Shown here one piece after another: positions 52,131 to 62,249 of a DNA stretch of 64,000 bases. The notes below the pieces were generated by a model that saw only the letters and a program-made list of their open reading frames with translations, ran no database searches and was not told where the DNA came from. Origin of the DNA: Locusta migratoria (lineage: Eukaryota > Arthropoda > Insecta > Orthoptera > Acrididae). Each line of letters begins with the position of its first letter. Position 1 is the stretch's first letter. The stretch covers positions 279,821,247-279,885,246 of the forward strand of contig CM048745.1 of assembly GCA_026315105.1 (NCBI GenBank), given 5' to 3'. The translations under genes were made by a program, and so were the position numbers.

Positions 52131-52321
52131 ATCAAACGGTTGTCTGCAACAAAAGTATTCACAATTTTTGACTAGATACATACGTCAAAATCAGTTCATT
52201 TCCAAGACAATTCGTGCCTCATTTCCGCTTACGTTTAGAAGTTTCTTCTGGACACACCCCCAGCCCCTATATTTCTGTATAGCTTTATACAATTACCCAC
52301 TCCTGGCCTTGCTATCTCCAT

Positions 52322-52795
52322 CACTGGGCGAGATATCGCATTAGCATACATCAGTCGTAATCGGAAAGACGGCGGTTCATATCCACGTTCGGCCGTCTAC
52401 ATTTCAGTTTTTCGTGATTTACCTGCATCGCTCGAGGCGAATTCCGTGATGATTCGTTCGAAGCGCATGGTCGATTTCCTTCCACAACCTTAACACAATA
52501 CAAAACTTAAAAAATTAAAAGATAATTGAAAAATAAACGTCTATAATGAACACGTTGTTGACGGACGTTGAAAACTACCATTTAACCCCCTTCATTTTGT
52601 TTTCATACGTAATTTCCTCTCATCGCAAGAGGCGATTTCCGTGATGCTTCCTTTGTAGGGCGTAGGCGATTTCCTTCCCCAACCTTAACACAATCAAAAA
52701 TAAAAAATAAAAGATAAATGAAAAGTAAAAGTCTATAATGACAGGTTGTTGACGGACGTTACAAACTACCTATATAACGACCTTCATTTCTTCTT
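52322..52795 (+). mobile_element. SINE-D copy with a tandem partial duplication
   Basis: Head CACTGGGCGAGATATCGC...GGCGGTTCATATCCACG, then body GATTTACCTGCATC, CGATTTCCTTCC, ACCTTAACACAAT. The segment from about 52428 to 52605 is repeated at 52618-52795 (AGGCGATTTCCGTGATG, TGTTGACGGACGTT). Diverged from the 44.7-kb copy. Confidence 0.65.
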
Positions 52796-52959
52796 TCATC
52801 GCGTTAGGAAAAACCCACTCTCTTTTCGCTACTCTCCATTCTCTGTTCGCTACATTGTGTTTGTAAATACTGTCTCCCGGCCCATAACAGCACGTGTACA
52901 AATAATAATACTAATACGATAATTGAAAAATTCAAGAACCTCTTTTTAATCTTAATATA

Positions 52960-53450
52960 TCTAAATATTGAGGTGTTTGTGCCTACATTTCACTCTGCAG
53001 CTAAAGCTACACATCCGCAAACGAATATTCTTTATATGTGGTAGTCGCTATCAGTCCCCCTTTGTGAACTATGGTGGTAGAGGGTTGATAACGATAAGGG
53101 GGTGGAAGACATGCTCTCCAGCAAAAACTACACAATGAAGACGAACGATCTCTCTGTGTTGTTGTAGTACAAGGTGTCCCGTTGTACAACATAGCAGTTC
53201 CATGTCTATAGCTATAAGAGGGTGGAAGATAGAGAGGTTGAAAGTCGTCAGGTTATATAAAATTCGGACTGGAGACTAGCGATGACCTTTGACACTATAA
53301 TAGCAAAGAGGTTATATATAGCGAAACTTGATGCACATTCTTCAGTTGCTTTTCTGCAACAAATGTACTAACATAGAAAAATAAATGCATACTGCAGTTT
53401 GAAAAGTAAAACTACCAAGAAAGATGCCAAAGCGTAAGAAAAATATTTAG
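52960..53450 (+). repeat. Repeat E, third copy
   Basis: Matches the 5' part of the 28110-30175 copy: TGAGGTGTTTGTGCCTAC, AACGATAAGGGGGTGG, TTATATATAGCGAAAC and ACTACCAAGAAAGATGCC. Ends soon after the conserved ATG (53424); 3' part absent. Confidence 0.65.
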
Positions 53451-53775
53451 CGTTCTACGAATTTTCCCGTATTTAAAATTTTTGTTTTCTTTTACTAAAT
53501 AAGTTATTTCTAGAATACTAAAAGGAGTCAGATTATGATCGAACCGCATCCTAGTTTCCACCCTGTTTATCCTAAATATGGCAATACGAATTAAAGTGCA
53601 TTTCATAACTAGGATTTCGGTCTTCGAGAAACGTAGGATATGTTTTTTAAGTTCGAAGAAATTGATATTTGCGTTTAGGCATAACAGATTACTTCTGGCA
53701 ATAGAATAACACAGGACCTTAATTGATAATAACTAGAGTAATCAAAAGTCGCCTGTCTTGAAGGTTTCAGAACGC
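53451..53775. other. No recognised feature
   Basis: AT-rich DNA between repeat E and a SINE-B. Confidence 0.4.
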
Positions 53776-53790
53776 GCTGAACAGGAGCAA

Positions 53791-53966
53791 GCCGCGCGGG
53801 AGTAGCCGAGCGGTCTGGCGTCCCGCGTCGGGGGTTCGAATCCTCCCTCGGGCATGGATGCGTGTGTTGTTCTTAGGTTAGTTTAACTACGTTCAAGTAG
53901 TTTGTAAGCTGTGGACTAATAACAACGCAGTTGAGACCGATAGATTTACAAACATTTGAACATTTT
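53791..53966 (+). mobile_element. SINE-B with shortened head
   Basis: Duplication TGAA(C/T)AGGAGCAA (53778-53790, 53967-53979). A-box GTAGCCGAGCGGTCTGG is joined to CCCGCGTCGGGGGTTCG with ~20 bases between the boxes missing. Confidence 0.85.
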
Positions 53967-53979
53967 TGAATAGGAGCAA

Positions 53980-54366
53980 CAACACGTGACATAACGGTCG
54001 ATCCAGCATTTATTTCAAGAAACGGTAAAAATACTAAAGTTTTCGGTTTCGGAAGACAGTGCTAGAAAATACGGCCCCAATTTGTACTCTCATGAAAATT
54101 GTATGGATTTGTGACACACGAGCAAAAAAGGGGGCTGTCCTTTATTCTGTGATGACGCAGCAGATTCAATATTTTTGTGCAATAAGCGTTGTGATACATC
54201 GTCGACGTCAGTGACTTATTGGAGAGATACAGTCCTTATGAAGACGTAGGCACCAGGCTTTGGCGGCTACATCCTTCTGCTGCTGTCACAACTACCCACT
54301 GACGAGAACTCAACGAACGCGTCTGTTTCCTTATGCCCTCCCGAGTACTGGCGTGCGTGACGTCCG
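53980..54366. other. No recognised feature
   Basis: Unassigned sequence upstream of the Harbinger-like start. Confidence 0.4.
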
Positions 54367-54588
54367 CTTAGGCAGGACGCACACTGATCCAGCATTTCAC
54401 CTGAGGCAAGTGTTGCGAAACAAAATGTTTTGCTGGGTACGAGCGCTCCATGCATTTCAATGAGAGCCCGCACACTGATCAAGCAAACGTCGCGAGGCGT
54501 TTCGCAACGCCTTGAAACATTTGAGCAGCTGCTCGACGCCTGGATCCGATACAGCACGATGCTCGATGTTTCAAGGAACAAAACGTTA

Positions 54589-54600
54589 TGCGCATGCGCC
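54589..54600. promoter_or_regulatory. NRF-1-like site (TGCGCATGCGCC)
   Basis: Near-palindromic TGCGCATGCGCC, one base from the NRF-1 consensus YGCGCAYGCGCR, ~110 bases upstream of the MADF start codon. No TATA box is obvious nearby. Inference from motif only. Confidence 0.4.
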
Positions 54601-54707
54601 AACCCCCTTCCACTTCCCACTACTACAGCTGTCACGCGCAGCTCTGACCGTACAGAAGCGTCTGGTTTGTGTTTACGGATCTGTGTTTTAGTCAAGTGTA
54701 TTGCGTA

Positions 54708-54882
54708 ATGACTGAAATAGGGGAAGATGGCGTGGTCGACGATACAGTTATCGATGTTGATAAACTTGTTGCCCTCGTGGATACCAGACCCGAGCTGTAC
54801 GTGACTACCGGAAAAGATCACCACAACAAGGACGTGATGGAGAAAGCATGGCAACACATAGGTCAGGAAATGAAGATCTCAG
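54708..54882 (+). CDS. MADF-domain protein, first exon
   Basis: ATG at 54708 opens 58 codons plus one base ending AG|GTAAG, a canonical 5' splice site in phase 1. The protein is acidic at the start (MTEIGEDGVVDDTV) and then reads DKLVALVDTRPELY ... KDVMEKAWQHIGQEM, which matches the MADF pattern (LI..V..RP.LY....... Y.n....  W..I...). MADF domains bind DNA and occur in insect transcriptional regulators and in transposon-derived Myb-like proteins. The rest of the gene would be downstream; I could not identify a second exon. Host gene or Harbinger-borne gene is undecided. Confidence 0.6.
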
Positions 54883-54962
54883 GTAAGAAAAGTAAAATAA
54901 AAAAAAAAAAAATAAAATAAAATAAAAAAAAAATAAAAAAAAATATTATTATTCGTGCAATA

Positions 54963-56460
54963 TTATCAAAAAATCACCTCCATGAGTTATAAAAGCGTAC
55001 ATATTTTGAAAACCTCTTCTTTCAATCGTTTTACAGCTTTAAACGCTTCGTTTCCCCACTAGCCGACATTTTGTTTTTTTCACTCATTAATTTTTATCTT
55101 CACAACGAAAAACATTCAAATTTCTTAAAAATCGGCCCTTTCTTTCATCTTTCAAGGTTACATATTTTATAAAAATTTCAACTTAATCAGAGACTCATTA
55201 CAAAATGGCGGCTATTTTAAGTATTTTAAGGTTATTGACACTCCTCCTACATTAATTGTAAAATTTCCCCGGATCTGATTTCAGTTCTGAGAGGAAAGAC
55301 TTTTATGTCTCCCCTCTGATAGATAGGATGAACCCAATGTTTCGTTTAAGTTGAGTCCAACATTTGCAAAACCTCGCATAAAGCAATGGCTACGTTGACT
55401 TCCTCGTCCCACATATTAATTGTGTCACTACTGGTGGAGAACAATACAAACAATATTATTTTATGTCGCCGGAAACAAAATATTGCGTCATGCAAACATC
55501 CAGCACACTGGAGGAGCAAAGAAGCGCAACGCTGCAGGTGAAATGCTGTACGCCCAGCCTTGCCCCACCACCGCAGCTCCGAGCTGAGTTGTGGTGGTGA
55601 GCGCTTCTGCTCGCGGAACAGCCTGCCCCAGACGGTAGGGTTGGCGCATACGTCTGCGAGGCATCCTGCACGTTTTCTCAAGCAACGCTGATGCATCACC
55701 TTCGACAACGAGAGTAGCAGCTACATTCCATCGGCAATTGATGGCGCGCCACTTTATCCATGTTGACCTTGAACCTGCGGACCGACACATTTACAATGCT
55801 GATTATTTCTGCAGAATATACTAATATATATTACATATCTTGTGAATATGGATTTCCTGTCTCTAGCGCTTCAAAGTGTTCTCTTTTCACTTTTTCTTAA
55901 CGTGAGTGTTCTTATTTTCAGGCTTTCGATATATCAGCTTTGAGACTAATCCTATACTTGCAAATTGTATTTTAAAATTAGCTGTTGTACCGTACGATAA
56001 ATAAATGCTCAACGTTTGGTCGTTGAGCTACCCTAGAGCTAGGTTGCTTGTGACGTCAAGGTCGATCGTGAGTAAACATCGCGAGTTCTGCTAAATCAAT
56101 GTTTGCATTCCACAGCAGTTAACGTGGCATCGTACCGGATGTATTGTCGAGTCGTTACTTAGAAATCAGTAATAGTTGCCTACCAGAGAGACGTAAAGAA
56201 TAAAGAAATAACAGTCTCCGTAGAAAAATTTATTTACCACTCGTAGTTACCTTCACTCATTGTCTGATGGGGCAGGCAACCGTCTGGTTTCATTTTCGAG
56301 AATGGGATAAGAGAGTGTGTGTTTGTGTGTGTGTGTTTGGGGGGGTTGGAGGGGGAGAGAGCAAATGCGGTCATAAGAAAACTCGTCGTATAGAAAAAAT
56401 GCAATAAAGTTACGAGACAAATACAATAGATAACACAAAAGTTACATTAACAGACAACAC
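54963..56460. other. No recognised feature (A/T-rich then GC-rich)
   Basis: A-rich microsatellite-like DNA (54900-54950) and AT-rich DNA to ~55450; GC-richer sequence 55480-55790 has long reverse frames without domain. If the MADF gene continues, its later exons could be here, but none is identifiable. Confidence 0.4.
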
Positions 56461-56467
56461 AGCTAAA

Positions 56468-56662
56468 TGTTCAAATGTTTGTTAAGCTTATGGGACTTAA
56501 CTACGGGGCCATCAGTCCCTAAACTTACAAACTACTTATTTACTACCTTATACTAAGGACGGCACAAATATTCATGCCCGAGGGGGGATTCGAACCCCCG
56601 ACCGTATTGGCCTTGCAGACCGTGACTGGAGCGCCTCAGTCCCCTCGGCCACCGCGGCCGGC
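56468..56662 (-). mobile_element. SINE-A, full length
   Basis: Long perfect duplication CAGACAACACAGCTAAA (56451-56467, 56662-56678; one base shared with the head). Reverse SINE-A with intact boxes, recently inserted by the look of the duplication. Confidence 0.93.
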
Positions 56663-56664
56663 AG

Positions 56665-57370
56665 ACAACACAGCTAAAACAAACACAGTGCACATCATAT
56701 CAACCAACAGTAAACAACAAATAGCACTAATGACACACAAATACAAAAACCACACGTAGAATAAGAAACATGTTAAAAGGTCAGGAACTCAATATAGCTC
56801 ACAGAACAAACAAAACAACATGGTCAAAAATGTTCAAATGTTTGTAGAACTTATGGGACTTAACTACGGGGTCATCAGTCCCTAAGCTTACAAACTACTT
56901 ATGAACTACCTAAGACTAATGACGGCACAAATACCCATGCCGGAGGGGGGATCCGAACCCCCGACCGTAGTGGCTGTGCAGACCGTGACTGGAGCGCCTC
57001 AGTCCTCTCAGCCACCGCGGCCGGCCAACATGGTCAAAAAACCAACCATCATTAACAAATGTGACCAATCTGGTGTCTACCAGTTAACCTGCAACTGCTG
57101 CCAGTCTGTCTACTGTATGTGGGCCAAATATGCAAGAAGTCCAGGACAAGATACACTCAGCATTTAAGAACATTAAAAAATTCCCACTCAACCTTTGCAG
57201 GCCATTTCACATCAGATAATCACCACGCTACAAACAGAGAGAATAACTGAAAAGTTGTCAAGACCAGATACCATAAATTAACAGTAGAAGACAGTTATCA
57301 CACCCAAAACGCAATAGCACAAGAAAAACTTGTACTCAATGTATAGACCTCATTCTGCAACAAAATACTG
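56665..57370 (+). pseudogene. PLE GIY-YIG endonuclease fragment
   Basis: Upstream of the second SINE-A: TDNTAKTNTVHIISTNSKQQ-type linker; after it, INKCDQSGVYQLTCNCCQSVY (the GVYxxxCxxCxxxY variant of the PLE endonuclease core), then a frameshift, then FRTRYTQHLRTLKNSHSTFAGHF with the conserved Arg and H, and a stop near 57340. At least two frame breaks. Confidence 0.7.
56831..57025 (-). mobile_element. SINE-A, full length, nested in PLE
   Basis: Fifteen-base duplication CAACATGGTCAAAAA (56816-56830, 57026-57040). Boxes intact except small changes (GGTTCGGATCC). Confidence 0.93.
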
Positions 57371-58380
57371 TTCGCCACACTCACTCACTCCTATCTCTAT
57401 CTTTCTCACGTGCGCGCTGTATATAACACCAATACCTGTCCACAATACTACTTTACTTCTACATTTTCTGTCAACAGACAAACCTACATCACTAACAGCA
57501 AACACTTGAATTTCGAGCGCAACCCAGCAAAACAAAACATCCACAAAGCACATGAATAGCTATCAGCCGTATCCATACACCAAATATCAACATTATCGTA
57601 ATGTATACCACGACTTACACGTAGAAAATGAGTAATAAGTACAGCATAACGAAAACACGAGACTCCAGGAACTAAGACTAAGAAAAAAAAATCGCAAATA
57701 ATTACACAAATGGAGCGATTTCCACCCAAAATTGAATAATAAGAAATGTAAACAGTTTGTTTTGCCTTGCAGATGGCAAGGTGTACAAAACTATTACAAG
57801 TAATAAGTGCTATACTCAGTGTTTTTGACGCCCTTTCTAAGTAGCCTAACGTAAGATACGTAGAAAAATGTGAAAACTCTTATTTATAGGCCTAATTTTG
57901 ACAAAACTAAATTTTTGTCTGACAATTTAAGTGAACTGCACAGTGAAAAAACTTGTAAAATCATTTACATGTATCTAAAGAGACATACAGTACTACTTAT
58001 AATTTTCAGTGATGATAGCACAGATGTGCCGAATCATGTATGAGAAAAATAACAAAAACTGAAATGTCTTGGAAACGAGGGAATATATTCACCATTTATT
58101 TACGCAAGCAAGGACGAAAGAATAGCATCCCCATCCCCATCAGCATCAAAAGATGAAGACGTGTATATTGCATAAAGATAATAGCCCGTTAATGCCACAT
58201 TCCCTGTTTATCCTCAGTTCTAATCGTAACGGGCGACGCAGGACCACTATGACGTCACTGTAGGATTCCATCATGAGAACTTTCAAGGAAACAGCAGTAT
58301 ATTGAGGTGTGTCTTACATTCTGTGCATTTTTACGTTGGGAGGGATGATACTTAAATTTACATGTGGCCGACCAAATTTA
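57371..58380. other. No recognised feature
   Basis: AT-rich DNA; short reverse-strand frames 57350-57729 show no domain. Confidence 0.4.
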
Positions 58381-58384
58381 GGTA

Positions 58385-58527
58385 TGTCTAAATGTTTGTG
58401 AAACCTAAGGGAGCAAACTCTGAAGTCGTCTGTCCCTCGTTCTAACAACTACATAAACTAACTTCCGCTCAGGACAACACACACACACACACATACACAG
58501 TAAGTACTCGAACCTCCGATGCGAGCG
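58385..58527 (-). mobile_element. SINE-B fragment (outer layer)
   Basis: Reverse SINE-B tail/body with a CACACA expansion (58478-58494) and B-box GGTTCGAGTAC-like sequence; cut by the insertion that follows. Confidence 0.6.
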
Positions 58528-58537
58528 GCACGCAATA

Positions 58538-58939
58538 AAGGCGCGGAAGTAGCCGTGCGGTCTGGAGCGCCCAGTTACGGATCACACGGCCTCCCGCGTC
58601 GATGGTTCGAATCCTCCCTCGGGCATGGATGTGTGTGTTGCCCTTAGGTTAGTTTAATGTAGTTTAAGTAGTTTGTAAGTCTAGGGACTTATGACCAAAG
58701 TACTTTGGTCCCATAGAATTCAAATGTTCAAATGGTTGGAAAGCTTAAGGGACTTAACTGCGGGGTCATCGGCCCTAAACTTACAAACTACTTATGAACT
58801 ACCTTATACTATAGACGACACAAACATCCATGCCCAAGGGGGGATGCGAATCCCCGACCGTAGCGGCCGTGCAGGCTGTGACTGGCGCGCCGCAGACCGC
58901 TCGGCCACTGCGGCCGGCCCATAGAATTACAAACATTTT
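58538..58939 (+). mobile_element. SINE-B with a nested SINE-A (middle layer)
   Basis: Duplication GGCACGCAATA (58527-58537, 58940-58950). Head GAAGTAGCCGTGCGGTCTGG and B-box GGTTCGAATCC, body to CCCATAGAATT, then interrupted and resumed as ACAAACATTTTG. Confidence 0.85.
58721..58917 (-). mobile_element. SINE-A (innermost layer)
   Basis: Duplication CCCATAGAATT (58710-58720, 58918-58928). Complete with head GGCCGGCCGCAG and B-box. Confidence 0.92.
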
Positions 58940-59086
58940 GGCACGCAATACGTGATACGGTGCCATAGACCCCGCGGCTTAGGTTTCTCGTCATTGTTTT
59001 GCATCATTTCACTCGCAATTAAGGGCGATTCCTCGACAAAGTTTTGTTTATAAATGTGAAATTATTATACGAGTCTCTAAATGTTT

Positions 59087-59287
59087 GCCGCGGTGGAGTA
59101 GCCGAGCGGTCTAAAGAATCTCGCTGCGGAACGCGCGGTTGCTCGCCGTGGAGGTTCGAGTCCTCCCTGGGGCATGGGTGTGTGTGTTGTCCTTAGGTTA
59201 GTTTACCTAGGTTTAAGTAGTTTGTAAACTACGGACTGATGACCACGCAGTTTGGTCCGATAGATTTACAAACATTTGACCATTTTT
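59087..59287 (+). mobile_element. SINE-B, full length
   Basis: Perfect 14-base duplication GTCTCTAAATGTTT (59073-59086, 59288-59301). Reference-quality SINE-B: GTGGAGTAGCCGAGCGGTCT, GGAGGTTCGAGTCC, GTGTGTGTTGTCC, CCACGCAGTTTGGTCC, ACATTTGACCATTTTT. Confidence 0.93.
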
Positions 59288-59301
59288 GTCTCTAAATGTT
59301 T

Positions 59302-59740
59302 ACTAGTTAATGTAATTCTCCAACTTAATAGTTTTTTCATCTTTTATTAAATTTATACCGTAAGATATAACACGTATCGGCTTAAGCTAACACAAAATTT
59401 TTCAGATAACACAGAAACGACGCAGAACGTCTTTATATAAAACCTTTAATATATTGCAAAAATCACTCTGGACGTAAAAGGACAATCCAGCATAGTCAAC
59501 AGGCGCAAGGCAGTAAAAGAAATGCCATAAAAAGTTACAAATCTTACAGAAAAATCTAGTTAAATGCATTACAAGAAGGGTTGTCGTAATGTGGCAGCAT
59601 TAACACGACGCGGAAACGTGAATAGAGATCGATTTGCATTTCAGATAGCATTCAGAGTAAAGTAATTATACAATCTCGAACACGGCTGTTTTCAGCAACT
59701 GTATAAAGCTTCAGAATCATAAGTACACAGGCAATCAGTT
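59302..59740. other. No recognised feature
   Basis: AT-rich spacer. Confidence 0.4.
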
Positions 59741-59792
59741 GCAGGTAATATTTTTATTGGTAATTACCAAGGTTTCGACATATACAAGGATG

Positions 59793-59794
<2 letters not shown>

Positions 59795-59849
<55 letters not shown>
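59795..59849. repeat. T55 homopolymer
   Basis: Fifty-five consecutive T with no interruption. Confidence 0.9.
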
Positions 59850-59851
<2 letters not shown>

Positions 59852-60049
59852 GAAGTTACATGACGCAAAGTGTTGCAAACGTCGTGAGTTGTGGAATAAA
59901 ATGTATAAACAGTCTTTTAAATTAATAAATATGGTACGTTAAATATGTAAATTGTTGTTTTTTATTTTTTATTTCATTACTTGGGGAGCAAAGCTCGCGA
60001 TACTGGCAACACAGCGCATGTGGTGTAGCTCAGTAAAAATTATTGCCTT

Positions 60050-60080
60050 CTGAATAAGACACTCAAAGGGGTGTCGAAAC
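60050..60080 (+). ncRNA. Degenerate hammerhead-like core
   Basis: CTGAATA (third purine G to T in CUGANGA), then stem GACAC/GTGTC around a TCAAAGGG loop, then GAAAC. Helix II and GAAA well preserved. Confidence 0.45.
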
Positions 60081-61039
60081 CATGGTTACGACCAATAAAA
60101 AAATGATTTTAAAAATAATTTTAGGTTGTTGTAATAATGTCATATTTCTTGGATTCATTTAAAAATTTCACTACATAATTCGGGCACAGTCCATCATCTG
60201 GTGACCGAAAAAACATGTAGAGACCAAATAGGCTTTTAAATTTGCCATAAAGATACGAGATATGTTTAAATGTTTGTAGAGCTTATGGGACTTAACTACG
60301 CGGTCATCAGTCCTTAAACTTACAAACTATTTATGAACTAGGTTATACTAAAGACGGCACAAACATCCATGCCCGAGGTGGAATTCGAACCCCCGACCGA
60401 AGCGGCCGTGCAGACTAGGGATGTCGGTTATTGCTGAAACAACCGGTTTTCGGTTATACCGGTTCTTTTCATCTCCAGTCTAACCGCACTGTAAAAATTG
60501 TTCAAGATAACCGGTTTTCGGTTTTTTATTGCTATTATTTCCAGTAGAGTTCGACCGAAACGTATTTTACGGCCGAAACAGAAACCGTAATCGAATTTTC
60601 GGTGCTTCTAGTTACGGCCGAAACCGAAACTTACGAAATTTAGTTATAATTTAGGTTATATAAATTTACGTTATACGACAAATCACTAGTCTCCATATTT
60701 TGCAAGATCCCCTCCCAATACTACGCCTTCTCGAGTGTGTGTAAGCCTAGCCAGGAGGCCGTAGAAGACGATATACGAAGCATATAGATTTACTGGCCTA
60801 GTATTTCCATCTGGCAGTTGCGAATATTGAGCCAACCACTCTGTAAGTTGGACTTGAGAGCCAGCGCATACGAATATCTCGTTATATACACAATATATAA
60901 AGTTACAGTCAGTAAATGAACTTCAATCAGTGCTGAAAAAGTATTTCGAAAAATAGTCTCAGTTTCGACTAACAGTATGATTGTTGTCAGTGTAAATTTA
61001 CGCAAATTGAACTAAGAAAGCTGTGTACCACATAATCAA

Positions 61040-61251
61040 AGAATGTTCAAATGGGTGTGAGTTCTTATGAGACCTAACTGCTTAGGTCATCGGTCCCTAG
61101 ACTTAAAAACTACTTAATCTAACTTAAACTAACTTACGCTAAGGAAACACACACCAATGGCCGAGGGAGGAGGGAGGACTCAAGCCTCCGACTGGAGCAG
61201 CCGCGCAGTCCGTAACATGGAGCCTCAGACCGCATGGCTACGTCGGGAGGC
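61040..61251 (-). mobile_element. SINE-B variant nested in hAT
   Basis: Duplication ACCACAT(A/G)ATCAA (61027-61039, 61252-61264). Body GTCCCTAGACTT and reverse head TGGCTACGTCGGG; the B-box region is GGAGGCTTGAGTCC. Divergent subfamily. Confidence 0.82.
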
Positions 61252-61367
61252 ACCACATGATCAATGTTACTTAAACCTATATTGGTTATTAAAAAAGCCC
61301 CTCGCTTTCAAGGAATCACATTAATAAAACTTTTTAGCATAACAATATGATAATACATTGAAAGTTA

Positions 61368-61562
61368 TTATTCCAAGCTTACATAATAGGTATATGAATC
61401 GAATTTACCTTCTCTTCCAAGAAACATTTTGGATGCTTTCTCCTTAAATGACAGCATGTTTGTAGTACCTCCACCCGTTTTCAGCTTTTTAAAGCAAATG
61501 GAGCATTGTCCCTCACTGCTACCGTACTTCGTGAAGTACTTCCACACTCGGGATGGTGCCAT
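61368..61562 (-). pseudogene. hAT transposase N-terminus, BED zinc finger
   Basis: Open frame of 64 codons starts MAPSRVWKYFTKYGSSEGQC, then CSICFKKLKTGGGTTNMLSF. The W/F-rich start, CxxC pair and GGGTTNM(L)S..are the BED-finger pattern (the last H of HLxxxH is not visible because the sequence turns to FKEKAS). A BED finger mediates transposase DNA binding. The hAT catalytic domain is gone, so it is a remnant. Confidence 0.7.
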
Positions 61563-62249
61563 TTAAGATACAACCGATGTCTGGCGACGACAGCAAGGAA
61601 CTGCCGCATGACCAGACGGAGGCAAGTCTTGTACACTGCCGGTGCACGCGCGTCGTCTAATAGGCCACGCCACACGGCAACAAGTGCATCGATGCCTCAA
61701 TAGCTGCACCAGTCCTTAAGTTCTTATGCTACGCGTTTGTTGCGCGTTTCTGACTGCCGGGATTGTTCTTAAATTATCTGTGATCGCTTTTCTTAGTTTC
61801 TGCGATGACCTAATATTTCACAGCAGTGGAAATTTTAGGAATAGCCCTAAATATTAGGGTCGACTAGTTTTAATTTTTTTTTAAATTATTTACGAAAAAC
61901 ACATTTTGAACCATTACTACAGTAAGTAGTCGAACCGGTTTTTTTACACGGTTCTTGGCAATAACTAAAAAAAAAAAAAAAAAAAAACGGTTACAACCGA
62001 CACCAAATAAATACCGAATAAACCGGTTATTCAAAACTAAAATACCGTATCGGTTTTAACCGGTCGGTTTTTCCCATCCCTAGTGCAGACCGTGACTGGC
62101 ACGCCGCAGACCGCTCGGCCACTAAGGCCGGCAGATGTTAACTGATATACAAGTTATGTGACGCCACGTGAAGCTGAACATGAACTACCTTTGCATAGTG
62201 TGTAGCGTGCGTGACGCCCTCTAGCTACGGATGGCAATCCAGCGGAATC

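Larger units (their letters stand above)
54370..54960 (+). mobile_element. Possible PIF/Harbinger 5' end with MADF exon
   Basis: TTA (54367-54369) precedes GGCAGGACGCACACTGATCC, and CGCACACTGATCAAGCA recurs at ~54467, like the terminal/subterminal repeats of PIF/Harbinger elements with 3-bp TTA targets. The MADF exon lies 340 bases in; PIF/Harbinger elements carry a MADF/Myb-type protein beside the transposase. No right end was found, so this is a candidate. Confidence 0.45.
59745..60105. repeat. Inverted arms around a T55 run, PLE-like
   Basis: TTGGTAATTACCAAGGTTTCGACATATAC (59757-59787, shown in part: GGTAATTACCAAGGTTTCGA) and GTGTCGAAACCATGGTTACG (60071-60090) are inverted counterparts. 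The T55 homopolymer (59795-59849) and ~200 bp lie between. Structure fits paired PLE ends. Confidence 0.5.
60416..62082 (-). mobile_element. hAT transposon, internally deleted, BED-finger remnant
   Basis: Ends TAGGGATG and CATCCCTA are inverted, followed inward by related CGGTTTT-rich sequence;  8-bp target duplication. It keeps the BED zinc-finger exon but no catalytic domain. Host to a SINE-B (61040-61251). Fragments of the same family lie at 21026 and 24440. Confidence 0.88.
60262..62132 (-). mobile_element. SINE-A split by a hAT transposon
   Basis: Tail/body at 60262-60415, head at 62083-62132 (reverse: GCCGGCCTTAGTGGCCGAGC). The interruption shows an 8-base duplication GTGCAGAC (60408-60415, 62083-62090), as hAT elements make. 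Confidence 0.88.

Noticed and set aside
55346..55790. Cys/Arg-rich ORFs on the minus strand downstream of the MADF exon
   Set aside because: No transposase or zinc-finger pattern could be matched; reported only as unassigned DNA.
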